Positions 41,465 through 48,525 of a DNA stretch of 64,000 bases are shown here, one piece after another. How positions within the stretch are numbered: position 1 is the stretch's first letter; the number at the start of each line of letters is the position of its first letter. Origin of the DNA: Streptomyces sp. NBC_01255 (GTDB taxonomy: Bacteria > Actinomycetota > Actinomycetes > Streptomycetales > Streptomycetaceae); NCBI RefSeq assembly GCF_036226445.1, contig NZ_CP108474.1, forward strand, positions 1,054,001-1,118,000. The letters run 5' to 3'. The notes below the pieces were generated by a model, which worked only from the letters and a program-made list of their open reading frames with translations, was not told where the DNA came from and did not search any database. The position numbers and the translations under genes are program-made.

Positions 41465-41920
41465 CTACCCGGATTCGCCGGTGAGGCAGGCATGGCACAG
41501 GCAGGGGTCCGGGTGCGGACTGCCCGGCGCCGTCTCGGCTCGGTACTGGCGCGCATACCGCTCCAGCGTCGCCGATGTGTCGGCCAAGTAGTCCGCGCCG
41601 GGCCCGCGTTCGTATCTCATCTCACGCAGCCGCTCCAGGACGCGCGGGGTGTGGACGAGCTTCGGCCGGAAGCCGTGGAGGTGGCGCGTCGCCGTATCGA
41701 TGACGATCCACCGGCTGGTGTGCCGTTCACGTCCGAGCACCGAGAGCCGATCGCCGCCCGGACCCCAGTACACGTGGACCACGTATACCTTCGCCCCGCC
41801 CCTGAAGTACTTCGTCCCCGGGCACAGTTCCTGGCCGCCGACTCCGCGTCGACGCCAGGCCACCACGTTCGCCGCCACCAACCAGACCGGTTCCAGCGGC
41901 GGGACATTCGACTCGCTCAC
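41465..41920 (-). CDS. Hypothetical protein with C-terminal CxCxxC motif
   Basis: The 151-residue soluble protein has a beta-rich N-terminal part (PPLEPVWLVAANVVAWRRRG, KYFRGGAKVYVVHVYWGPGG), a middle RWIVIDTATRHLHGFRPKLV and a C-terminal helix ending DPCLCHACLTGESG. The Cys-x-Cys-x2-Cys could hold a metal. GGGGGACGA precedes the GTG start at 41920. Family not recognised. A VOC gene lies 57 bases upstream. Confidence 0.68.
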   Translation of the reverse strand: MSESNVPPLEPVWLVAANVVAWRRRGVGGQELCPGTKYFRGGAKVYVVHVYWGPGGDRLSVLGRERHTSRWIVIDTATRHLHGFRPKLVHTPRVLERLREMRYERGPGADYLADTSATLERYARQYRAETAPGSPHPDPCLCHACLTGESG

Positions 41921-41977
41921 TCGTCCCCCTCCGGAGGAATGGGCCTGGTGCCGCTGCCGCGCGGGTGGGCCAGGTCG

Positions 41978-42379
41978 TCAGTCGGCCGTCCGGGCGGCGT
42001 CGGAGTCCTGCGGGTACCAGCGCAGTTCGACCGTGTTGCCGTCCGGGTCCTTCACGTAGACCGACTGGGCGGAACCGCGCGCGCCCCAGCGCGGGACGGG
42101 GCCTTCGAGGACGTCGAACGTCCCCGAATCGATGACGTCCTGCCAGTCCAGGGGATCCACGACCAGGCATATGTGGTCGACGTTGGACTCGCCTCGCGGA
42201 CGCGAGAAGAGGTCGATGACCGTGCCCTCGTCGATGCGCACGGACGGGAAGGGAACCTTGCCGGCCCGCCACTCCTCGACTCGCTCGGGCGTGAGGCCCA
42301 GCGGGCCGGTGTAGAACTCGAGCGCCCTGTCGACGTCGGTCACGTTGAGTACCAGGTGGTCGAAGGCTTTGACTCGCAT
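41978..42379 (-). CDS. VOC-superfamily protein (glyoxalase/dioxygenase type)
   Basis: A 133-residue protein with one VOC module pair: AFDHLVLNVTDVDRALEFYT (metal His8), LGLTPERVEEWRAGKVPFPS, NVDHICLVVDPLDWQDVIDS (second His) and SVYVKDPDGNTVELRWYP (Glu ligand). All three usual metal ligands are present, so it could be a metalloenzyme such as a glyoxalase or fosfomycin-resistance-like enzyme; substrate unknown. Confidence 0.92.
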   Translation of the reverse strand: MRVKAFDHLVLNVTDVDRALEFYTGPLGLTPERVEEWRAGKVPFPSVRIDEGTVIDLFSRPRGESNVDHICLVVDPLDWQDVIDSGTFDVLEGPVPRWGARGSAQSVYVKDPDGNTVELRWYPQDSDAARTAD

Positions 42380-42495
42380 GTGCCGGATCCCCGTTCTGAA
42401 GTTGCGTTCTGATCTCGTGGTCTTCGGATGATCATGCTCATCCCGGAGCCGGCGATCAAGTGCGCGGGCGGAACTCGGGCGCGAGCCCCGCCCCC

Positions 42496-42876
42496 TCAGA
42501 GGGGCTGGAGCCGGGTACGCAGGAGGCAGAACTCGTTGCCTTCCGGGTCGACCAGGACGTGCCAGCTCTCGGTGCCGGTCTGACCGATGTCGGCGGGCCG
42601 GGCGCCGAGCGCGAGCAGCCGCTCCAGCTCGGCGTCCTGGTCCCGGTCGGTGGGGTTGACGTCGATGTGCAGGGGGAGCTTCCCGGCCCGCGGGTCGCTG
42701 CTGGGGCTGAGGACGAGCGTGGGCTGCGGCCCGCCGAACCCGGCGTCGGGCGGCCCGATCTCGATGCTTCCGTCCTCCCGGCCGAGTTCCACATAGCCGA
42801 GCACCTCGCTCCAGAACGCGGCGAGCCGGTCCGGGTCCGCGCAGTCGATGACCAGTTCACTGATGCGGCATGCCAT
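42496..42876 (-). CDS. VOC-family protein, glyoxalase-like
   Basis: The 126-residue protein reads MACRISELVIDCADPDRLAA, then FWSEVLGYVELGREDGSIEI, a substrate-lobe LPLHIDVNPTDRDQDAELER and SWHVLVDPEGNEFCLLRTRL. It belongs to the glyoxalase-like VOC group common in Streptomyces, with D/H/E positions partly conserved (HIDV, EGNEFC). The usual first His is replaced (SELVIDC), so metal binding is uncertain. ATG at 42876 chosen where homology begins. Confidence 0.9.
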   Translation of the reverse strand: MACRISELVIDCADPDRLAAFWSEVLGYVELGREDGSIEIGPPDAGFGGPQPTLVLSPSSDPRAGKLPLHIDVNPTDRDQDAELERLLALGARPADIGQTGTESWHVLVDPEGNEFCLLRTRLQPL

Positions 42877-43276
42877 GCCCGCGAGTGTACGGAGAACTCC
42901 GGGAGCCCATCGACAGGACAACCGCGAGGCGCGATACCGGTTGCACGACTGCGGCTGGGCCCGGGGGCGGCATCCCTTCACGCAAGTCGTGCTTGATCAG
43001 CGGCACTTGCACACCGGCGCGTCGACCGAGCCCGGAGACATTCATCCACTCACCCGCTCGGCAATAGATAGCGGATAGCGCTATTATCCATTCTGCTGCG
43101 ACGCCCACGCTCGACCTCCCGAACGGGCTCGCCTCCTCGCCGGGAAGGCGCGGGACGACGTCGCCGGCCCGGCCGACCGTGACGGCTTCTCCGTCTCCGC
43201 CCACCGGACGTACGGCGCGGGCCTGTTCCTCACCGCGGCGTGAACACGACCGACAGACCGAAAGGACTCTCCTCCC
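42877..43276. other. Intergenic region with palindrome and a short orphan coding tail
   Basis: 400 bases between VOC and DoxX-like genes. From about 43090 the plus strand reads RARLLAGKARDDVAGPADRD, then GFSVSAHRTYGAGLFLTAA and stops at 43241-43243. This looks like the genuine C-terminus of an unidentified gene with no 5' part. A palindrome at 43075-43084 lies just before it. Confidence 0.4.
43073..43089. promoter_or_regulatory. AT-rich palindrome, likely repressor site
   Basis: The core ATAGCGCTAT (43075-43084) is a perfect palindrome, flanked by GGATA on the left and TATCC on the right, in otherwise GC-rich DNA. GATAGCG also occurs once more just upstream. Such sites are typical of TetR or MarR operators. 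It lies 190 bases before the DoxX-like start. Confidence 0.5.
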
Positions 43277-43783
43277 ATGTTCGGCACACTCATGCTCATC
43301 GCCGTTCCCACCGTGCTGTTCCGGCTGCTCGGCGCGCTCGGCGTCGGACGGTTCACGACCTGGCGGGTGTCCGCCCTGCACGGCCTCGCGGTCATGCTGG
43401 TGTTCACGGCCGGCGCGCACTTCGCCCCGTCCGCCCTCGGCCCCATGCCCGGCCACCACGACCTGGTCGCGATGGTCCCGCCGTTCGTGCCGTTCCCTCG
43501 CCTCGCGGTCTACGCGACGGGCGTCCTGGAACTCCTCGGCGCCGCCGGACTCGTCCGGGAGACCACCCGACCGACGGCCGGGCTCGGCCTCGCGGCGCTG
43601 TTCGTCCTGATGCTCCCGGCCAACATCCACGCGGCCGTCGAGCAGATCCCGTTCAACGGGGAGCCGGCGACGCCCCTGTGGTTCAGGATTCCCGAGCAGG
43701 TGATCTTCATCGGTGTCGCGCTGTGGGCCTACGCCCCGACGCGTGCCGCGGCTGCCCGCCGGACCGACGGGGTACGCGCTTAA
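43277..43783 (+). CDS. DoxX-like family membrane protein
   Basis: A 168-residue protein with four hydrophobic segments: FGTLMLIAVPTVLFRLLGAL, WRVSALHGLAVMLVFTAGAH, LAVYATGVLELLGAAGLVRE, GLGLAALFVLMLPANIHAAV, and a last WFRIPEQVIFIGVALWAYAP. The VLELLGAAGL...ANIHAAV pattern fits the DoxX-like family. Function unknown. GGACTCTCC-type weak ribosome site. Its TAA overlaps the stop of the convergent xylB by four bases. Confidence 0.85.
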   Translation: MFGTLMLIAVPTVLFRLLGALGVGRFTTWRVSALHGLAVMLVFTAGAHFAPSALGPMPGHHDLVAMVPPFVPFPRLAVYATGVLELLGAAGLVRETTRPTAGLGLAALFVLMLPANIHAAVEQIPFNGEPATPLWFRIPEQVIFIGVALWAYAPTRAAAARRTDGVRA

Positions 43784-45423
43784 GGGCGGCCCAGGAGGCC
43801 CGGGCTCGCCGTCGCCAGGACTCCGGCGATCCGGTCCCACGCCTCCGTCGCGCGCGGGAGCGGTGGCAGGAGTGCGCCCTCACCCGTGCCCCAGGCCGTG
43901 GCCAGGGTCACGGGATCGTCGCCGGTGACCGCGCCCCCGGCGAGTGCGGCCGCGCCGAGGGCGACGAGTTCCTCGGCCGCGGGGACGACCAGCGGCCGCC
44001 CGGACAGTCTGCGTACGGTGTCGGTCCAGACCCTGCCGCGTGCGCCGCCCCCGATCAGGCGCAGCGGGCGGTCGCGTACGGCGGTGTCCGTCAGGTCGAG
44101 GCCGCAGGCGGCGAGGAGTTCGTCGAGGGCGCGCAGGACGGTGAACGCCGCGCCTTCGTAGGCGGCGCCGAGGATCGCGCGCGGGTCGGTGGTGTGCCGG
44201 ATGCCGGTGACGAGCCCGGCGGCGTGCGGCAGGTCGGGGGTGCGTTCGCCGTCGAGATACGGGAGGACGACCACGTCGCCGCCCGGTGCGGCGTCCTCCC
44301 GGTCGAGGCCGAGGAGGGTGGCGAACCGGTCCACGGCGAGCGTGCAGTTGAGGGTGCAGCCGAGCGGGAGGTACGTGCCGTCGGTGGCGGCGAATCCGGC
44401 GAGCCCGGGGTGGGCCGGCCGGGCGCGGGTGGCGGCGAAGACCGTGCCGGACGTGCCGAGGCTGACGACCGGGTGGTCCAGCAGGCCCGCGCCGCCGAGG
44501 CCGAGGCCCACGGCGGCGGCCATGTTGTCGCCGGTGCCGGCGGCGACGACGACTGTACGGGGCAGGCCCAGGGCCTCCGCGGCGGTCACAGTGAGAGTGC
44601 CGACGCGTGTGGCCCCGGTGGGGGCGACGGTGGGCAGGAGGGCGGGGTCCAGGCCTAGGAGATCCAGGATCGCGGGGTCGTAGGCGGCCGTGGGGGCGTA
44701 GGTGCCCGTGGGGTCGTAGGTGACCGTGGGGTCGTAGATGACCGTGGGGTCGTAGGTACCCGTGGGGTCGTAGGTGACCTTGGGGTCGTAGATGACCGTG
44801 GGGTCGTAGATGACCCCGTCGGTGCCCGCCCTGCTCTCGGCGCCGGCCGCCCCCGTCCCGTACCAGCACGTTCCCGAGGCGTCTCCGGGGTCCGTCACGG
44901 CGTGGCCCGTGAGGCGCTCGGTGAGGTAGTCGTGCGGGAGGCGGACCCCGGCGGTCGCGGCCGCGTGCGCCGGTTCGTGCTCGCGCAGCCACTGCCACTT
45001 CGCGGCCGTCATGGAGGCGACCGGGACCGAACCCGTGCGCTCCAGCCAGGACTTCGGTCCCCCGAGACCGGCGGCGAGAGCGGCGGCCTGCGGTGCGGAA
45101 CGGGTGTCGTTCCAGAGCAGCGCCGGGCGCAGGGGCCGCCCGTCGGCGCCGAGCGCGACGAGGCCATGCTGCTGGCCCGCGACCGCGATGCCCGTGACGG
45201 AACCGGCCGGGACGCCGGCGTCCCGTACCGCCGCGCGGACGGCCGTCACCAGGGCGGTCCACCACTCCTCGGGGTCGCTCTCCCGCGCGCCGCCCGTGCC
45301 GGTGACGGTGTGCGGCGCGCGGCCGACGGCGAGAAGCTCGCCGGTCTCGGCGTCGACCGCGACGGCCTTGGTGGACTGCGTCGAGCTGTCGACGCCGATC
45401 ACGACTGAGCGGCTGGTGCGCAC
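43780..45423 (-). CDS. xylB: Xylulokinase with an expanded hexapeptide repeat
   Basis: A 547-residue FGGY kinase (xylulokinases are usually near 480-500). It has VVIGVDSSTQSTKAVAVDAE (phosphate 1 loop), GIAVAGQQHGLVALGADGRP and LRPALLWNDTRS, typical of XylB, VVAAGTGDNMAAAVGLGL and GTSGTVFA (phosphate 2), LPYLDGERTPDLP and RLIGGGARGRVWTDTVRRLS (adenosine site). It phosphorylates D-xylulose made by XylA. Between CWYGTGAAGAESRAGTDGVI and LLGLDPALLPTVAPTG it carries eight hexapeptide units (YDPTVI, YDPKVT, YDPTGT and so on) where related enzymes have one YDPAIL; this adds about 42 residues. GTG at 45423 has GAGG upstream. Divergent from xylA. Confidence 0.94.
   Translation of the reverse strand: MRTSRSVVIGVDSSTQSTKAVAVDAETGELLAVGRAPHTVTGTGGARESDPEEWWTALVTAVRAAVRDAGVPAGSVTGIAVAGQQHGLVALGADGRPLRPALLWNDTRSAPQAAALAAGLGGPKSWLERTGSVPVASMTAAKWQWLREHEPAHAAATAGVRLPHDYLTERLTGHAVTDPGDASGTCWYGTGAAGAESRAGTDGVIYDPTVIYDPKVTYDPTGTYDPTVIYDPTVTYDPTGTYAPTAAYDPAILDLLGLDPALLPTVAPTGATRVGTLTVTAAEALGLPRTVVVAAGTGDNMAAAVGLGLGGAGLLDHPVVSLGTSGTVFAATRARPAHPGLAGFAATDGTYLPLGCTLNCTLAVDRFATLLGLDREDAAPGGDVVVLPYLDGERTPDLPHAAGLVTGIRHTTDPRAILGAAYEGAAFTVLRALDELLAACGLDLTDTAVRDRPLRLIGGGARGRVWTDTVRRLSGRPLVVPAAEELVALGAAALAGGAVTGDDPVTLATAWGTGEGALLPPLPRATEAWDRIAGVLATASPGLLGRP
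44665..44808. repeat. 18-base minisatellite inside xylB, eight units
   Basis: Eight consecutive 18-base units, each containing GGGGTCGTA or a close variant on the plus strand, encode Tyr-Asp-Pro-x-x-x in xylB. The period preserves frame. The ancestral unit appears to be the one at 44665-44682 (YDPAIL), which fits the normal family sequence. Confidence 0.95.
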
Positions 45424-45441
45424 GCCCTCACCTCGTCTCTC

Positions 45442-45469
45442 TCGTGGCTCGTGGTTCGTGGTTCGTGGC
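45442..45469. repeat. 7-base tandem repeat, four units, in the xylB leader
   Basis: TCGTGGC, TCGTGGT, TCGTGGT, TCGTGGC follow one another, 19 bases upstream of the xylB start codon. Copy-number change would alter the leader or promoter spacing of xylB. Confidence 0.85.
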
Positions 45470-45530
45470 GGCTCATGGCTTGCTGATTCTCTCGGGCGGG
45501 TCTGGCGCCGCAGCACTCCATCCCGTATTA

Positions 45531-45545
45531 GTTATGTCAGATAAC
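45531..45545. promoter_or_regulatory. Inverted repeat in the xylB/xylA divergent promoter
   Basis: GTTAT (45531-45535) and ATAAC (45541-45545) are inverted copies around GTCAG, with flanking TT/AA giving a longer imperfect dyad TTAGTTAT...ATAACAAA. It lies 29 bases before the xylA start. XylR-type ROK operators in other Gram-positives are also AT-rich TTAGTT...AACTAA dyads, so this is a candidate xylose operator. Confidence 0.55.
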
Positions 45546-45574
45546 AAATCCCGAGAGCAAGGGAAGGACACACC

Positions 45575-46744
45575 GTGCCGCAGCTCTTCTCCCCCACCCC
45601 CGACGACCGCTTCACCTTCGGCCTCTGGACCGTCGGCTGGCAGGGCCGCGACCCCTTCGGCGAGGCCACTCGCCCCGCCCTCGACCCGGTCGAGGCCGTC
45701 GAGCGGCTCGCCGCCCTCGGCGCGTACGGCATCACCTTCCACGACGACGACCTCATCCCCTTCGGCGCCACGGAGGGCGAGCGCGACGCCGTCGTCAAGC
45801 GTTTCCGCGCCGCGCTGGAGCGGACCGGACTCGCGGTGCCGATGGCGACGACCAACCTCTTCACCCACCCCGTCTTCAAGGACGGCGCCTTCACCGCCAA
45901 CGACCGGGACGTGCGCCGCTTCGCCCTGCGCAAGACCCTCCGCAACATCGACCTGGCCGTCGAGCTCGGCGCCACCACCTATGTCGCCTGGGGCGGACGG
46001 GAGGGCGCCGAGTCCGGCGCCGCCAAGGACGTACAAGTGGCGCTCGACCGGATGAAGGAGGCCTTCGACCTCCTCGGCGAGTACGTCACCGAGCAGGGCT
46101 ACGACCTGCGCTTCGCGATCGAGCCCAAGCCGAACGAGCCACGCGGCGACATCCTGCTGCCCACCATCGGCCACGCCCTCGCCTTCATCGAACGCCTTGA
46201 GCGCCCCGAGCTCGTCGGGGTGAACCCCGAGACGGGTCACGAGCAGATGGCCGGGCTCAACTTCCCGCACGGCATCGCGCAGGCACTGTGGGCGGGCAAG
46301 CTCTTCCACATCGACCTCAACGGCCAGTCGGGGATCAAGTACGACCAGGACTTCCGCTTCGGGGCGGGCGATCTGCGCCAGGCGTTCTGGCTGGTGGACC
46401 TGTTGGAGACGGGCGGGTACGCGGGGCCGCGCCACTTCGACTTCAAGCCGGTGCGCACGGACGGCTTCGACGGCGTGTGGGAGTCCGCGAAGAACTGCAT
46501 GCGCAACTACCTGATCCTCAAGGAGCGCGCGGCGGCCTTCCGCGCCGACCCCGACGTCCAGCAGGCGCTCGCCGCCTCCCGGCTGCCGGAGCTCGCCGTC
46601 CCCACGGCCGCCGACGGTCTCGCCGCACTGCTCGCCGACCCCACCGCGTACGAGACCTTCGACGCGGACGCGGTGGCGGCTCGCTCCATGGCCTTCGAGC
46701 ACCTCGACCAGCTGGCCCTGGAGCACCTCCTCGGCGTCCGCTGA
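45575..46744 (+). CDS. xylA: Xylose isomerase
   Basis: The 389-residue enzyme is the standard length for actinobacterial class I xylose isomerase. Catalytic and metal residues are visible: [14 protein letters not shown] (His54 and Asp57), [26 protein letters not shown] (Glu181, Lys183), [17 protein letters not shown] (Glu217, His220), [20 protein letters not shown] (Asp245, Asp255, Asp257) and [10 protein letters not shown] (Asp287). It converts D-xylose to D-xylulose in the cytosol using two divalent metals. GTG start with GGGAAGGA upstream. Divergent from xylB over a 151-base promoter region with a putative operator. Confidence 0.98.
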   Translation: MPQLFSPTPDDRFTFGLWTVGWQGRDPFGEATRPALDPVEAVERLAALGAYGITFHDDDLIPFGATEGERDAVVKRFRAALERTGLAVPMATTNLFTHPVFKDGAFTANDRDVRRFALRKTLRNIDLAVELGATTYVAWGGREGAESGAAKDVQVALDRMKEAFDLLGEYVTEQGYDLRFAIEPKPNEPRGDILLPTIGHALAFIERLERPELVGVNPETGHEQMAGLNFPHGIAQALWAGKLFHIDLNGQSGIKYDQDFRFGAGDLRQAFWLVDLLETGGYAGPRHFDFKPVRTDGFDGVWESAKNCMRNYLILKERAAAFRADPDVQQALAASRLPELAVPTAADGLAALLADPTAYETFDADAVAARSMAFEHLDQLALEHLLGVR

Positions 46745-46751
46745 GGGGCCA

Positions 46752-46809
46752 GGGGGTGTCTTGTCGATCAGGCCGGATCAGGGAGCGGGGCCTGATCGGC
46801 AACACCCCC
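46752..46809. terminator. Long hairpin between xylA and the LacI regulator gene
   Basis: Outer arms GGGGGTG/CACCCCC and inner arms TTGTCGATCAGGCC (46761-46774) / GGCCTGATCGGCAA (46789-46802) form a near-perfect stem with a 2-base bulge and one G-T mismatch. It sits between convergent stops (46744 and 46818) and can end both transcripts. Confidence 0.8.
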
Positions 46810-46817
46810 CAGGGGCT

Positions 46818-47915
46818 TCAGCGACCGGCGAGCGTCGAGCGGCGGACCACCAGCTCCGGCTGGAGCACCACGTGTTCGTGCCGGTGCTCGTCCGCCCGCT
46901 CCCCGGTCTCCTCCAGAAGCAGCTCGGCCGCCTTCGCCCCGAGCGTGAACGCCGGCTGCCGTACGGAGGTGAGGGGTACGGTCGCGGCCGCAGCGAACTC
47001 GATGTCGTCGTAGCCGACGATGGCCATGTCCTCCGGGACCCGGACCCCGGCCGCGTACAGCGACTGGAGGACCCCGAGGGCCAGCAGGTCGTTGGCGCAG
47101 AAGACGGCGGTCGGCCGCTCGGTGAGGCCGAGCAGGCGGGCGCCCGCGTCGCGCCCCGAGGCCACGTCGAGGCGCTCGGCCGGGAGTTCCCGGAGGGCCG
47201 AGGCGGGCAGGCCGGCCTCGGCGAGCGCGAGGAGGGCGCCCTCGCGCCGGTCGCGGATCTGCTGGAGGTGCGGCGGGCCGCTGACGTAGGCGAAGGAGCG
47301 GTGTCCCGCCGCCGCGAGGTGGCGGATCGCGAGGGAGCCGCCGGCGACGTCGTCTACGGAGACCGAGCAGCCGGCGTCCGCGCCGTCGCCCTCGCCCGCG
47401 ACGCGGTCGACGAGCACGGACGGGATGCCGTGGCGGCGGAACTCCCGCAGGTTCGCCCCGCTGGGGTCGGCGGGGGTGACGAGGACGCCGCGGACGCGCT
47501 GCTCGGCGAAGAGGGAGAGGTAGTCGGCCTCGTCGCCGGGGTTCTGGTCGCTGTTGCAGACCATGACGACCAGGCCGGCGGCCCGGGCGGTGCGCTCGGC
47601 GCCGCGGGCGATGTCGACGAAGAAGGGGTTGCCCATGTCGAGGACGAGCAGGGCCATGATCCTGCTGCGGCCCGCGCGCAGCTGGCGGGCGGACTCGCTG
47701 CGGACGTAGCCGAGGCGTGCGATGACGCGCCGGACGTGCTGGAGCGTCGCGGGCGACACCCGGTCGGGTTGGTTGATCACGTTGGAGACGGTGCCGACGG
47801 AGACGCCCGCCTCGCGTGCCACGTCCTTGATGCCGACGTTGATGCCGGTGTTGATGCCGGTGTTGATGCCGACGTTGATGCCGGCGTTCCCGGCCGTCCG
47901 CGCGGTGTCCGTCAT
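46818..47915 (-). CDS. LacI-family regulator, probable regulator of the rhamnose genes
   Basis: A 365-residue LacI regulator. After a short N-terminus come five four-residue repeats (GINV/GINT) that run into the helix-turn-helix VGIKDVAREAGVSVGTVSNV (about residues 30-50), then the hinge region VRSESARQLRAGRS. The periplasmic-binding-type domain has MALLVLDMGNPFFVDIARGA, RVRGVLVTPADPSG, RHLAAAGHRSFAYVSGPPHL, FCANDLLALGVLQSLYAAGV and MAIVGYDDIEFAAAATVPLT. It stands 106 bases downstream of rhaM on the same strand, between the xylose and rhamnose loci. TGAA-N4-TTCA palindromes before rhaM and rhaI make it the likely rhamnose repressor; a role at xylAB is not excluded. Confidence 0.9.
   Translation of the reverse strand: MTDTARTAGNAGINVGINTGINTGINVGIKDVAREAGVSVGTVSNVINQPDRVSPATLQHVRRVIARLGYVRSESARQLRAGRSRIMALLVLDMGNPFFVDIARGAERTARAAGLVVMVCNSDQNPGDEADYLSLFAEQRVRGVLVTPADPSGANLREFRRHGIPSVLVDRVAGEGDGADAGCSVSVDDVAGGSLAIRHLAAAGHRSFAYVSGPPHLQQIRDRREGALLALAEAGLPASALRELPAERLDVASGRDAGARLLGLTERPTAVFCANDLLALGVLQSLYAAGVRVPEDMAIVGYDDIEFAAAATVPLTSVRQPAFTLGAKAAELLLEETGERADEHRHEHVVLQPELVVRRSTLAGR
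47829..47888. repeat. 12-base tandem repeat in the LacI gene, five units
   Basis: GATGCCGRYGTT repeats five times (47829-47888), encoding Asn-x-Gly-Ile units directly before the DNA-binding helix. Period of 12 keeps the frame. The repeat fuses onto the real helix-turn-helix start (GIKDVA), which suggests duplication of that codon group. Confidence 0.92.
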
Positions 47916-48021
47916 CCGTCCCACCTGGTCCGTCCTGCCCCTGCCGCCACCCGGTCCGGGTGGGCTTCCGCCCCGCTTCTCATCCCGCGTTTCATCCTAT
48001 GCGGCCGCCCGGATCCGCCCC

Positions 48022-48351
48022 TCACGCGAGGTGGAAGACCTCGGTCAGCGGGCGCATCGCGGCGTCGGGCGCCTGCCCGTCGAGCTCCTCGAAGAACTCC
48101 GCCATCTCGGCCTGCCATCGGGCGTTGACCTCCGCCTCCTCCATCGCGGCGCGCGCCCGGTCGAAGTCCGGGGTCTCCAGGTAGCCGACGAGCAGCCCGT
48201 CCTCACGCAGGAAGAGCGAGTAGTTGTGCCAGCCGGCCGCCGAGAGCGCCGTGAGCATGTCGGCCCAGACGCGTGCGTGGCGCGCGCGGTACTCGTCCAC
48301 CCGCTCGGCCCGGACCTTCAGCAGGAAGCAGACCCGCTGCGCGTTCGCCAT
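48022..48351 (-). CDS. rhaM: L-rhamnose mutarotase
   Basis: The 109-residue protein matches RhaM in length and motifs: RVCFLLKVRAERVDEYRARH, ARVWADMLTALSAAGWHNYS, LFLREDGLLVGYLETPDFD and a final helix with RWQAEMAEFFEELDG. The active-site His (RARH), Tyr (WHNYS region) and Trp are present. It interconverts the alpha and beta anomers of L-rhamnose so that the isomerase can use it. GGAGGAG precedes the ATG. Divergent from rhaI; a TGAAATGTTTCA operator lies 40 bases upstream. Confidence 0.94.
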   Translation of the reverse strand: MANAQRVCFLLKVRAERVDEYRARHARVWADMLTALSAAGWHNYSLFLREDGLLVGYLETPDFDRARAAMEEAEVNARWQAEMAEFFEELDGQAPDAAMRPLTEVFHLA

Positions 48352-48390
48352 CCGCTCCTCCGTGACTGCTCGGCTGCCTGCCTGCTTGAG

Positions 48391-48402
48391 TGAAATGTTT
48401 CA
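48391..48402. promoter_or_regulatory. LacI-type operator upstream of rhaM
   Basis: TGAAATGTTTCA is a 12-base dyad (TGAAA/TTTCA around TG) 40 bases upstream of the rhaM start codon. It matches the site before rhaI at most positions, so one regulator probably binds both. Confidence 0.7.
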
Positions 48403-48492
48403 TTTCCGTGGGTCGGGACGTTAGGACGCGGACGCTCCCTTGGTCAAGAGTCTTGACGACACCTGGTGCGCTGGCTAGCTTCCCCCACGTAC

Positions 48493-48504
48493 TGAATCGA
48501 TTCA
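48493..48504. promoter_or_regulatory. LacI-type operator upstream of rhaI operon
   Basis: TGAATCGATTCA is a perfect 12-base palindrome with the central CG typical of LacI-family sites, 22 bases before the rhaI ATG. Placement between promoter and start fits repression of the six-gene operon. Confidence 0.8.
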
Positions 48505-48525
48505 TTTCAAGGCTCCGAGGTGGAC

